Shown here piece after piece: positions 49,887 to 58,125 of a DNA stretch of 64,000 nt. The position numbers and the translations under genes were made by a program. Source of the stretch: Rhodobacter sp. NTK016B (GTDB lineage: Bacteria > Pseudomonadota > Alphaproteobacteria > Rhodobacterales > Rhodobacteraceae); NCBI RefSeq assembly GCF_017303295.1, contig NZ_JAFKOK010000013.1, positions 62,001 to 126,000 of the forward strand, written 5' to 3'. The notes beneath the pieces are model-generated. The model was given only the letters and a program-made list of their open reading frames with translations, was not told the origin of the DNA and made no database searches. The first letter of the stretch is position 1. Every line of letters begins with the position of its first letter.

Positions 49887-51746
49887 ATGGCCAAGAAATC
49901 GAGCGCGCAGAATATCGTTATGTGGATCCTGATGATCCTCCTGATCGCCGGTCTGGGGGGCTTCGGGATCGACAGCTTCCTGGGAAGCCGCGCGACCTCG
50001 ATCGGGCAGGTCGGCGATCGCAGCATCCCGGCGCAGACCTATGCCAACGCCCTGCAGCAGGAAATGAACGCCTATAGCCAGCAGACCGGCGAGCCGATCA
50101 CGCTGGCGCGCGCGCAACAGCTGCGCATCGACGAAAGCGTGCGCTCGCAGCTGATCGTGCAGGCCGCGCTGGATAACGAGGCCGAGCGGATCGGCATCTC
50201 GGTCGGCGATGAGGCGGTGCAGGAAGCGCTGGTGGGCATCGACGCGTTTCAGGGCCCGACCGGTGGCTTCGACCGGGAAACCTATCGCTTCCGGCTGGAA
50301 AACAGCGGCCAGACGCCCGCGCAATTCGAGGAAGAGCTGCGCCGCGACACCGCGCGCAGCCTGCTGCAGACCGCGACCGCAGCGGGCATCGAGACGCCCG
50401 AGAACCTGCGCGCCGCGCTGATGCAGTTCTATGCCACCCCGCACAGCTTCGATGTCTTCACCCTGACCGAAGAGATGCTGCCCGAGCCGGTGGCAGACCC
50501 GTCGGATGACGCGGTGCAGGCCTATTACGACGCCAATATCGAGCGCTTCACCGCGCCCGAGTTGCGCGAGATCACCTATGCCTGGCTCACGCCGGAAATG
50601 GTGCGCGACGATGTCGAGGTCTCGGATGACGCGATCCGCACGCTCTACGAGCAGCGCATCGACGAATATGTCCAACCCGAACGCCGTCTGGTCGAGCGTC
50701 TGGTCTTCGGCACCGAAGACGAGGCGCAACAGGCGCTGGCGCAGATCGAAGCGGGCGATACCAGCTTCGATGCGCTGGTCGAGGCACGCGGCCTGACACT
50801 TGACGATGTCGATCTGGGCGATGTGAGCGAAGCGCAGCTCGGCGCGGCGGGTGAAACCGTCTTCGCGCTGGACGAGGCCGGTTCGGTGGTGGGCCCCCTG
50901 CCCTCGACGCTGGGCCCGGCGCTGTTTCGCATGAACGCGATTCTCAACGCGCAGGAAGTCAGCTTCGAGGAAGCGCGCGACGAACTGCGCGACGAGCTGG
51001 CCGCTGATGGCGCGCGCCGCCTGATCGCCGACCGGCGCGAGGCGCTCGACGACCTTCTGGCCGGCGGCGCAACGCTCGAGGACATGGCGGACGAGACCGA
51101 GATGCAGCTCGGCACGATCAGCTGGAGCGCGGAATCGAACGAAGGTGTCGCCGCCTATACCGAATTCGCCGATGCCGCCGCTACGGTGACCAGCGACGAT
51201 TTCCCCGAACTGGGCGGTCTGTCGGATGGCGGGCTTTTCGCGCTGCGTCTTGACGCGGTCATTCCCCCCGCGCCGCGTCCGCTGGACGAGGTCCGCGACG
51301 AAGTCGCCGCGGGCGCGCGCGAACAGGCGGTCGAGGCTGCCCTGATGGCGCTGGGTCAGGACTGGAGCGCTGAGCTGGCCGCGAACGGGACCGAAGCCTT
51401 TGGCGAGGCCCATCAGATCGCCGCCGAAAGCTTCGAGGGCGTGACCCGTCTGGACCGCATCGGCCAGATCCCCGACGAGATGATGGAATCGCTGATGACC
51501 GCCGAGCCGGGCACGCCGATCCTGAATGTGGGCGACGGACAGGCGCTTCTGGCGCTGACCGGTCCGGTGGGCGAGGCTGATCCCGAGAACCCGCAGACGG
51601 CGCAGCTGATGCAAAGCATCGACGGCCAGATCGGTCAGGCGCTGGCGCAGGATGTCTACACCTACTTCGCCCGCGCGCTGCAGGCCGAGGCGGGGATCTC
51701 GCTCGACCAGAACGCGATCAACGCCGTGCATGCCAATTTCCGCTGA
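49887..51746 (+). CDS. Membrane-anchored PpiD/SurA-like peptidyl-prolyl isomerase
   Basis: Periplasmic folding factor of 619 residues. One membrane anchor near the N-terminus (QNIVMWILMILLIAGLGGFG), a SurA_N-like helical chaperone domain with repeated N-terminal helices (VGDRSIPAQTYANALQQEMNAYS), then a central parvulin-like PPIase region (REITYAWLTPEMV, later RRLVERLVFGTEDEAQQALAQIEAGDTSFDALVEARGL, GDVSEAQLGAAGETVFAL) and a long acidic C-terminal helical domain. No classical catalytic HxxH-type residues are obvious. PpiD-like genes directly upstream of trpE are common in Rhodobacterales. Start at 49887 with CGGAG. Confidence 0.9.
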   Translation: MAKKSSAQNIVMWILMILLIAGLGGFGIDSFLGSRATSIGQVGDRSIPAQTYANALQQEMNAYSQQTGEPITLARAQQLRIDESVRSQLIVQAALDNEAERIGISVGDEAVQEALVGIDAFQGPTGGFDRETYRFRLENSGQTPAQFEEELRRDTARSLLQTATAAGIETPENLRAALMQFYATPHSFDVFTLTEEMLPEPVADPSDDAVQAYYDANIERFTAPELREITYAWLTPEMVRDDVEVSDDAIRTLYEQRIDEYVQPERRLVERLVFGTEDEAQQALAQIEAGDTSFDALVEARGLTLDDVDLGDVSEAQLGAAGETVFALDEAGSVVGPLPSTLGPALFRMNAILNAQEVSFEEARDELRDELAADGARRLIADRREALDDLLAGGATLEDMADETEMQLGTISWSAESNEGVAAYTEFADAAATVTSDDFPELGGLSDGGLFALRLDAVIPPAPRPLDEVRDEVAAGAREQAVEAALMALGQDWSAELAANGTEAFGEAHQIAAESFEGVTRLDRIGQIPDEMMESLMTAEPGTPILNVGDGQALLALTGPVGEADPENPQTAQLMQSIDGQIGQALAQDVYTYFARALQAEAGISLDQNAINAVHANFR

Positions 51747-51787
51747 CGCCCGTCGCGGCCGCTACCCGTACTGAAAGGCCCCGTCCC

Positions 51788-53308
51788 GTGCCCCATTCCG
51801 CCCTTCTGACCCCCTCGTTCGCCGAGTTCGAAGCCGGTTGGGACCGGGGCGAGAATCAGGTCGTCTATGCCCGGCTGGCCGCCGATCTGGACACGCCGGT
51901 CTCGCTGATGCTGAAAATCGTCGGTAACCGCAAAGACAGCTTCATGCTGGAATCGGTGACCGGCGGCGAGGTGCGCGGGCGCTATTCGATCATTGGCACC
52001 AAGCCCGATCTGATCTGGCAATGCCGGGGCAACAAGAGCCGCCTGAACCGCGAGGCGCGCTTCGACGATGCGGCCTTTACCGACCTGCCGGGGCACCCGC
52101 TGCAGGAACTGCGCGCACTTCTGGCCGAAAGCCGGATCACCCTTCCCAAGGATCTGCCCGCCGCGTCGGCCGGGCTGTTCGGCTATCTCGGCTATGACAT
52201 GATCCGTCTGGTCGAGGATCTGCCCCAGAACAATCCCGACCCGCTGGACCTGCCCGACGCGGTGCTGATGCGGCCCTCGGTCGTGGCGGTTCTGGATGGG
52301 GTGAAGGGCGAAGTGACGATCGTCTCGCCCGCCTGGATCCGCTCGGGCCTGAGCGCGCGCGCCGCTTATGCGCAGGCAGCCGAGCGCGTGATGGACGCGC
52401 TGCGCGATCTCGAACGCGAGGCGGTCAGCGGTGGCCGCGCGCTGGGGGACATGGCAACGGTGGGCGAGCCGCGCTCGAACTTCACCAAGGACGGCTACAA
52501 GGCTGCGGTCGACAAGGCCAAGGACTATATCCGCGCGGGCGACATCTTTCAGGTCGTGCCCTCGCAACGCTGGGCGCAGGACTTTCCGCTGCCGCCCTTC
52601 GCGCTCTACCGTTCGCTGCGCCGCACGAACCCCTCGCCCTTCATGCTGTATTTCGACTTCGGTGGCTTCCATGTCGTCGGCGCCTCGCCCGAGATCCTCG
52701 TGCGGGTGCGCGACCGTGAAGTGACGATCCGCCCGATTGCCGGCACCCGACCGCGCGGCGCCACACCCGAAGCGGACAAGGCGCTCGAAGCCGACCTGAT
52801 GGCCGACAAGAAGGAACTGGCCGAGCATCTGATGCTTCTGGATCTGGGCCGCAACGATGTGGGCCGTGTCTCGAAGATCGGCAGCGTGCATCCGACCGAG
52901 AAATTCATCATCGAGCGGTATTCCCACGTCATGCATATCGTCTCGAACGTGGTGGGCGAGATCCGCGACGACGAAGACGCGCTCTCGGCCCTGCTGGCAG
53001 GCCTGCCCGCGGGCACCGTCTCGGGCGCGCCGAAGATCCGGGCGATGGAGATCATCGACGAGCTGGAACCCGAGAAACGCGGCGTCTATGGCGGCGGGGT
53101 CGGCTATTTCTCGGCCGATGGCGAGATGGATTTCTGCATCGCGCTGCGCACCGCCGTGCTGAAGGACGGAGTGATGTATATCCAGTCCGGCGGCGGCGTG
53201 GTCTATGACAGCGATCCCGAGGCCGAATGGCAGGAAACGGTCAACAAGGCCAAGGCCCTGCGCGCCGCCGCCGAAGGCGCCGGGCTGTTCGTGCGCGGAA
53301 ACGGCTGA
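51788..53308 (+). CDS. trpE: Anthranilate synthase component I
   Basis: Converts chorismate and ammonia (from TrpG) to anthranilate, first step of tryptophan synthesis. The 506-residue protein has the chorismate-binding fold: MLESVTGGEVRGRYSIIG (near the tryptophan feedback site), AGLFGYLGYDMIRLVE, DIFQVVPSQRW, SPFMLYFDFGGFHVVGASPEILVR, RPIAGTRPRGATPEAD, LMLLDLGRNDVGRVSKIGSV and GTVSGAPKIRAMEIIDELE, IQSGGGVVYDSDPEAEWQE. Start codon is GTG at 51788. No trpG follows; the next gene is convergent, so the glutaminase subunit must be elsewhere. Confidence 0.95.
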   Translation: MPHSALLTPSFAEFEAGWDRGENQVVYARLAADLDTPVSLMLKIVGNRKDSFMLESVTGGEVRGRYSIIGTKPDLIWQCRGNKSRLNREARFDDAAFTDLPGHPLQELRALLAESRITLPKDLPAASAGLFGYLGYDMIRLVEDLPQNNPDPLDLPDAVLMRPSVVAVLDGVKGEVTIVSPAWIRSGLSARAAYAQAAERVMDALRDLEREAVSGGRALGDMATVGEPRSNFTKDGYKAAVDKAKDYIRAGDIFQVVPSQRWAQDFPLPPFALYRSLRRTNPSPFMLYFDFGGFHVVGASPEILVRVRDREVTIRPIAGTRPRGATPEADKALEADLMADKKELAEHLMLLDLGRNDVGRVSKIGSVHPTEKFIIERYSHVMHIVSNVVGEIRDDEDALSALLAGLPAGTVSGAPKIRAMEIIDELEPEKRGVYGGGVGYFSADGEMDFCIALRTAVLKDGVMYIQSGGGVVYDSDPEAEWQETVNKAKALRAAAEGAGLFVRGNG

Positions 53309-53371
53309 GGGCAGGTCCGACCGCCTGTCCGCGTAGGCGCAGACGCTTCGCTGAGCATCACTTTCGAAATG

Positions 53372-53400
53372 GAAAAGGCCGCGCCCTTGCAGACGCGGCC
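53372..53400 (-). terminator. Intrinsic terminator of the MttB-like gene
   Basis: On the minus strand the stem GGCCGCG / CGCGGCC with a ten-base loop is followed by TTTTCC. It lies about 45 bp after the stop of the leftward methyltransferase gene. Confidence 0.75.
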
Positions 53401-53444
53401 TCGCTGTAGGGTGCGTGCTGTGCACGCACCGTCGCGTATCGGTC

Positions 53445-54989
53445 TTAACCGAAGGCGTCGGGTTCGCTCGCCTTGCGCTGATCGACGAAGGCCTGCAGCG
53501 CCTCGACGATGGCCGGATCGATGGCCGGGGCCTGATAATCGCGCAGAAGTTTCTTCACGCGCACATCGGCCAGCTGTGCCGAATCGCGGGCGCCCTCTTC
53601 TTCCCACGTCTCGTAGGGTTTGTAATCCAGCACATCGGTGCGCCAGAACGCCGTCTTGAAGTTGTTCTGCGTGTGCTGGCAGCCAAGGAAGTGACCGCCC
53701 GGCCCCACTTCGCGCAGAGCGTCCATCGCCTGCCCGTTATCGTCCATGTAGATGCCCTTGGCGAGGTGGTGCAGCGTCCCCAGCTGGTCGGCATCCAGCA
53801 CGAATTTCTCGTAAGACGATACCAGCCCGCCTTCCAGCCAGCCGCAGGAATGGAGCATGAAGTTCACGCCCGCCAGCAGTGCCATGTTGAGCGAGTTCGC
53901 GGTCTCGTAGGCGGCCTGCGCATCGGGCAGCTTCGAGCCACAGAACGACCCGCCCGAACGGTAGGGCAGCCCCAGACGCCGGGCCAGCTGCCCCGCGCCA
54001 TAGGTGATATGCGCGGCTTCGGGCGTCCCGAAGGTCGGCGCGCCCGAGTTCATGTCGATCGAGGTCACGAAGGCGCCCATGATCACCGGCGCGCCCTTGC
54101 GGATGAGCTGGCTATAGGCCACGCCCGCCAGCACCTCGGCCAGCACCTGCGTCAGGGTGCCCGCGACCGTCACCGGCGCCATCGCGCCGCCGACGATGAA
54201 GGGCGAGATGATCGCGGCCTGGTTATGCTTGGCGTAGACTTCCAGCGCTCCCATCATCACCGAATCGAAGGTCAGCGGCGAGTTGATGTTGATGAGCGAG
54301 GTCATCACCGTGTTCTGTTCGACGAAATCGTCGCCGAACAGGATCTTCGACATCTTGACCGAATCCTCGGCCCGGACGGGTTCGGTGACCGAGCCCATAT
54401 AGGGTTTGTCCGACAGCGTCATATGCGCCAGCAGCATGTCGAGATGGCGCTTGTTCACCGCGATATCGGTCGGTTCGCAAACCGTGCCGCCCGAATGGTG
54501 CAGCCATTTCGACATATAGCCGAGCTTCACGAAGTTGCGGAAATCCGCGATCGTGGCATAGCGGCGGCCGCCTTCGTTGTCGCGCACGAAGGGCGGGCCA
54601 TAGACCGGCGCCAGAACCAGGTTCTTGCCACCGATCTCGACATTGCGCTCGGGATTGCGGGCGTGCTGCGTGAACGCGGACGGCGCGGTCGCGCAAAGCT
54701 GGCGGGCCAGACCGCGGGGGATGCGCACGCGCTCGCCCTGCACATCGGCACCGGCATCGCGCCAGCGCTGCAGCGCCTCGGGGTTCTCGACGAAATTGAC
54801 GCCGATCTCTTCAAGCACGGTCTCGGCGTTGTATTCGATGATCTCGAGCGCTTCCTCGTTGAGGATCTCGAAATTCGGGATATTGCGCTGGATGAACTTG
54901 GCCGTCTCGACCGAAACGGCGGTGCGCTCCGCCCGGCGGGCGGCTCCGCCGCCTCCCCGTGTCCGACGCTCGGCCCTGACTTCGCTCAT
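53445..54989 (-). CDS. Non-pyrrolysine MttB-family (trimethylamine methyltransferase-like) protein
   Basis: Corrinoid-dependent methyltransferase homologue of 514 residues. Family segments: NEEALEIIEYNAETVLEEIGVNF, QHARNPERNVEIGGKNLVLAPVYGPPFV, DIAVNKRHLDMLLAHMTLSDKPYMGSV, ININSPLTFDSVMMGALEVYAKHNQAAII, SIDMNSGAPTFGTPEAAHITYGAGQLARRLGLPYRSGG and DPGGHFLG-like end (VGPGGHFLGCQHTQNNFKTAFW). There is no internal amber codon, so it belongs to the non-Pyl group (glycine-betaine, carnitine or related demethylases). No corrinoid protein or activation partner is adjacent. A GGGAG ribosome site supports the ATG at 54989. Confidence 0.93.
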   Translation of the reverse strand: MSEVRAERRTRGGGGAARRAERTAVSVETAKFIQRNIPNFEILNEEALEIIEYNAETVLEEIGVNFVENPEALQRWRDAGADVQGERVRIPRGLARQLCATAPSAFTQHARNPERNVEIGGKNLVLAPVYGPPFVRDNEGGRRYATIADFRNFVKLGYMSKWLHHSGGTVCEPTDIAVNKRHLDMLLAHMTLSDKPYMGSVTEPVRAEDSVKMSKILFGDDFVEQNTVMTSLININSPLTFDSVMMGALEVYAKHNQAAIISPFIVGGAMAPVTVAGTLTQVLAEVLAGVAYSQLIRKGAPVIMGAFVTSIDMNSGAPTFGTPEAAHITYGAGQLARRLGLPYRSGGSFCGSKLPDAQAAYETANSLNMALLAGVNFMLHSCGWLEGGLVSSYEKFVLDADQLGTLHHLAKGIYMDDNGQAMDALREVGPGGHFLGCQHTQNNFKTAFWRTDVLDYKPYETWEEEGARDSAQLADVRVKKLLRDYQAPAIDPAIVEALQAFVDQRKASEPDAFG

Positions 54990-55142
54990 CACTCATTCTC
55001 CCGCGTTGAGGGTCATGAAGCAGAGCAATATTGCCTTGAACCGGACCGGGATGGCCGGGAAGCGTCCTTTGGCAACCAAAGGCGACATCCGGGCGTTATC
55101 GGCGCCCTTCCAGGCGCTCTGCCCGTTGTCCCTTGCCGGATC

Positions 55143-55400
55143 TCAGCGCGGGCGGCGCGCGCCGAGGATCCGCTGCCAGAGCGTCCCGCCCAGATAGCGC
55201 CCCAGCACAACGAAATAGGCGACGATCAGCACGAAAAGCGCGATGGCAGGCGCGCCCGAAAGCTGGAAGCCGGTTTCGGTCAGATTGCCGGTCAGCCGCG
55301 CGATCACGTAACCGCCCACCGCGAAGATCGTCAGGAAATCGAGGATCGCTGCCAGCACGATGCGCCAGGTCGAAGGATAGGAAGGTTGGGTATCGCTCAT
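55143..55400 (-). CDS. Small RDD-family-like membrane protein
   Basis: Protein of 85 residues with two membrane helices: [27 protein letters not shown] and [36 protein letters not shown]. The R...A.xxDFxTIF pattern in the first helix and GTLWQRILG near the end match RDD-family proteins, which are often linked to transport or stress responses. It is truncated compared with the usual RDD size. Function unknown. Confidence 0.75.
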   Translation of the reverse strand: MSDTQPSYPSTWRIVLAAILDFLTIFAVGGYVIARLTGNLTETGFQLSGAPAIALFVLIVAYFVVLGRYLGGTLWQRILGARRPR

Positions 55401-55603
55401 GTCGGGCTCCGGGTCGCGGCCGTTACCGGCATGGGTCGGGCGCGCAGGGGTTGCGGTGTGGTCGATCGCGGTCGGAAGGGCCGGATGGGGCGCTTATAAT
55501 CCCGCGATGCGGCGGATGCCACCATGCCCGCAATCGCCCTCGATCACCGCCCGCCCCGCGCGATCCCTCTTGTGATTTTTTCCAACGCGCGCTACGCGAC
55601 GGC

Positions 55604-57187
55604 ATGACCGAGCACACCTCTCATAGCGGGCACGACCGCCTTCTCATCATTGATTTCGGGTCTCAGGTGACGCAGCTCATCGCGCGTCGCCTGCGCGAGC
55701 TGAACGTCTATTGCGAGATCCACCCCTATCAGAACGTCACCGACGCGTTCCTGAAAGATTTCGCCCCCAAGGCGATCATCTTTTCGGGCGGCCCGGACAG
55801 CGTGACGCGCGAAGGATCGCCGCGTCCGCCGCAATCGGCCTATACGCTGGGCGTGCCGATCCTTGGCATCTGCTACGGTCAGCAGGTGATGACGCAGGAT
55901 CTGGGCGGGATCATCGAAGCGGGGCAAAGCCACACCGCCGAATTCGGCCGCGCCTGGGTGAAGCCGACCGAGCTGAAGACCGATCTGTTCAACGGCTGGT
56001 TCATGGACCCGTCGGGGCGTGAACAGGTCTGGATGAGCCACGGCGACCACGTTGCCAAACTGGCCCCGGGTTTCGAAGTCTACGGCACCTCCACCGGCGC
56101 GCCCTTTGCCATGACTGCCGATCTTGAGCGCCGCTTCTACGCCGTGCAATTCCACCCCGAGGTGCACCACACCCCGAACGGCGCCACGCTTTACGAGAAT
56201 TTCGTGAAGCTCGCGGGCTTCAAGGGCGACTGGACGATGGGCGCCTACCGCGAAGAAATGATCGCCAAGATCCGCGAGCAGGTGGGCGACAAGAAAGTCA
56301 TCTGCGCGCTCTCGGGCGGCGTCGACAGCTCGGTCACCGGCATTCTGTTGCACGAGGCCATCGGCGACCAGCTAACCTGCGTCTTTGTCGATCACGGCCT
56401 TCTGCGGCTGGGTGAGGCCGAGCAGGTCGTGCAGATGTTCCGCGAGAACTACAACCTGAACCTGATCCACGCCGATGAGAGCGAGCTGTTCCTCGGCGCG
56501 CTCGAAGGCGTCACCGACCCCGAGGTCAAGCGCAAGACGATCGGCAAGCTGTTCATCGACGTGTTCCAGAAATACGCCGATCAGATCGACGGCGCCGAAT
56601 TCCTCGCGCAAGGCACGCTCTACCCCGATGTCATTGAGTCGGTGTCGTTTTCAGGCGGCCCCTCGGTCACGATCAAGTCGCATCACAATGTCGGCGGCCT
56701 GCCCGAAAAGATGGGCCTGAAGCTGGTCGAGCCTCTGCGCGAGCTCTTCAAGGACGAGGTCCGCGCGCTGGGCACCGAGCTGGGCCTGCCCGCGTCCTTC
56801 ATCGGGCGCCACCCCTTCCCCGGGCCGGGTCTGGCGATCCGCTGCCCCGGCGAGATCACGCGCGAAAAGCTCGAGATCCTGCGCAAGGCCGATGCGATCT
56901 ATATCGACCAGATCCGCAAGCACGGCCTCTACGATGAGATCTGGCAGGCCTTCGCCGCGATCCTTCCCGTGCGCACCGTGGGCGTGATGGGCGACGGCCG
57001 GACCTATGACTACGCGCTCGCGCTGCGCGCCGTGACCTCGGTCGACGGGATGACGGCGGATTACTACCCGTTCACGCATGACTTTCTGGGCGAAACCTCG
57101 ACCCGGATCATCAACGAGGTGCAGGGCATCAACCGCGTGTTCTACGACATCACCTCGAAACCGCCGGGCACGATCGAGATGGAATGA
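55604..57187 (+). CDS. guaA: GMP synthase (glutamine-hydrolysing)
   Basis: Converts XMP to GMP using ATP and glutamine, last step of guanine nucleotide synthesis. The 527-residue protein has the glutaminase triad Cys90 (LGICYGQQ), His184 and Glu186 (QFHPEVHHT), the PP-loop 237-243 ([11 protein letters not shown]), and the C-terminal dimerisation domain with [17 protein letters not shown] and end GTIEME. The ATG at 55604 gives the family start [20 protein letters not shown]; a longer reading overlaps the RDD gene region and lacks homology. Confidence 0.97.
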   Translation: MTEHTSHSGHDRLLIIDFGSQVTQLIARRLRELNVYCEIHPYQNVTDAFLKDFAPKAIIFSGGPDSVTREGSPRPPQSAYTLGVPILGICYGQQVMTQDLGGIIEAGQSHTAEFGRAWVKPTELKTDLFNGWFMDPSGREQVWMSHGDHVAKLAPGFEVYGTSTGAPFAMTADLERRFYAVQFHPEVHHTPNGATLYENFVKLAGFKGDWTMGAYREEMIAKIREQVGDKKVICALSGGVDSSVTGILLHEAIGDQLTCVFVDHGLLRLGEAEQVVQMFRENYNLNLIHADESELFLGALEGVTDPEVKRKTIGKLFIDVFQKYADQIDGAEFLAQGTLYPDVIESVSFSGGPSVTIKSHHNVGGLPEKMGLKLVEPLRELFKDEVRALGTELGLPASFIGRHPFPGPGLAIRCPGEITREKLEILRKADAIYIDQIRKHGLYDEIWQAFAAILPVRTVGVMGDGRTYDYALALRAVTSVDGMTADYYPFTHDFLGETSTRIINEVQGINRVFYDITSKPPGTIEME

Positions 57188-57255
57188 CACCACGGGGCCG
57201 TTAACCCTTTGGCAACAGATCGGGGCCATCCTGTCCGCACGGAGAGGATGGCCCT

Positions 57256-58125
57256 ATGCATCTGGACTACCCCGACTGGCTGCGCGAAGCGGTGCCCACG
57301 GACAGCACTTTTCGCACGAAACTGTCCGAATTGCGGCGGGTCGAAGCGGCTTATGGCGATCTCGACGCGCTTTATGACGACGATGAACTCACGTCTCTGA
57401 TCGACGAGCTGAGCTATTCCAGCGAGGATGCGCGCAGCGAACGGCCCAATCCCTCGCGGCTGGAAATCACCGGCGATCTGCGCAACAACCTTGCCTCTTA
57501 CAAAAGCGCGGTCGCGAAATATCAACGATTCCGGCAGGATATAGAAAGCGAAGCGGCGCACATCACCCTGCGTCGCGCCCTGCCCGACGCTGCCGACGAA
57601 CCGGTCGCCCCGCCCGGACGGGTGCTCTCGATGGAATCCGATCTGCAACGCGCACTCCGCGACGCGCTGAGCGACCTGGAACCGGGGCTGGAAGCGGTGG
57701 ATGGAGGGGGCGAAAAGGCGGTGCCTTCGGGCCGGATCGATATCCTTGCCCGTGACCGACAGGGCGGGTTGGTGGTGATCGAACTGAAAGCCGCCTGCGC
57801 GCGGCGAGAGGTGCTGGGGCAGATCGCGGGCTACATGGCCGATATTGAGCGCGAAACCGGCGCCCGCCCGCGCGGCCTGATCATCGCGCCCGACTTTCAC
57901 CCAAGCACGGTTTCGGGCGCTCGGATGATCGACGGGCTGGGCCTGAAACGCTACAAGATCCACTTCGGCTTCAGCGACATGACCGAAGAAACCGGCCAGC
58001 CGGGCGGCAGCGGGACTGCCCCCCTTGCCCAAGCGTCGCCCGAAACGCCAGAAGCCCCCGCCGGGGCGGAGGCTTCACAGTCGCAAAGCGCGCGAAGGGC
58101 AGCGCTTACATCGGCGGCAGGCTGA
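57256..58125 (+). CDS. NucS-like endonuclease (DUF91/PD-(D/E)XK)
   Basis: Protein of 289 residues whose later part carries the NucS nuclease core: LSMESDLQRALRDALSDLEPGL, then SGRIDILARDRQGGLVVIELKA, with the catalytic Asp, Glu-x-Lys triad of PD-(D/E)XK enzymes, then VLGQIAGYMADIERETG and RGLIIAPDFHPS. The N-terminal part is a helical region of about 115 residues unrelated to actinobacterial NucS. It may act in mismatch or branched-DNA processing. It ends in a Pro/Ala/Ser-rich tail that overlaps the convergent gene by 20 bp. Confidence 0.82.
   Translation: MHLDYPDWLREAVPTDSTFRTKLSELRRVEAAYGDLDALYDDDELTSLIDELSYSSEDARSERPNPSRLEITGDLRNNLASYKSAVAKYQRFRQDIESEAAHITLRRALPDAADEPVAPPGRVLSMESDLQRALRDALSDLEPGLEAVDGGGEKAVPSGRIDILARDRQGGLVVIELKAACARREVLGQIAGYMADIERETGARPRGLIIAPDFHPSTVSGARMIDGLGLKRYKIHFGFSDMTEETGQPGGSGTAPLAQASPETPEAPAGAEASQSQSARRAALTSAAG

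Noticed and set aside
53445-54989. Possible pyrrolysine (amber) codon in the MttB homologue
   Set aside because: The gene reads through as one frame without internal stops, so it belongs to the non-pyrrolysine group.
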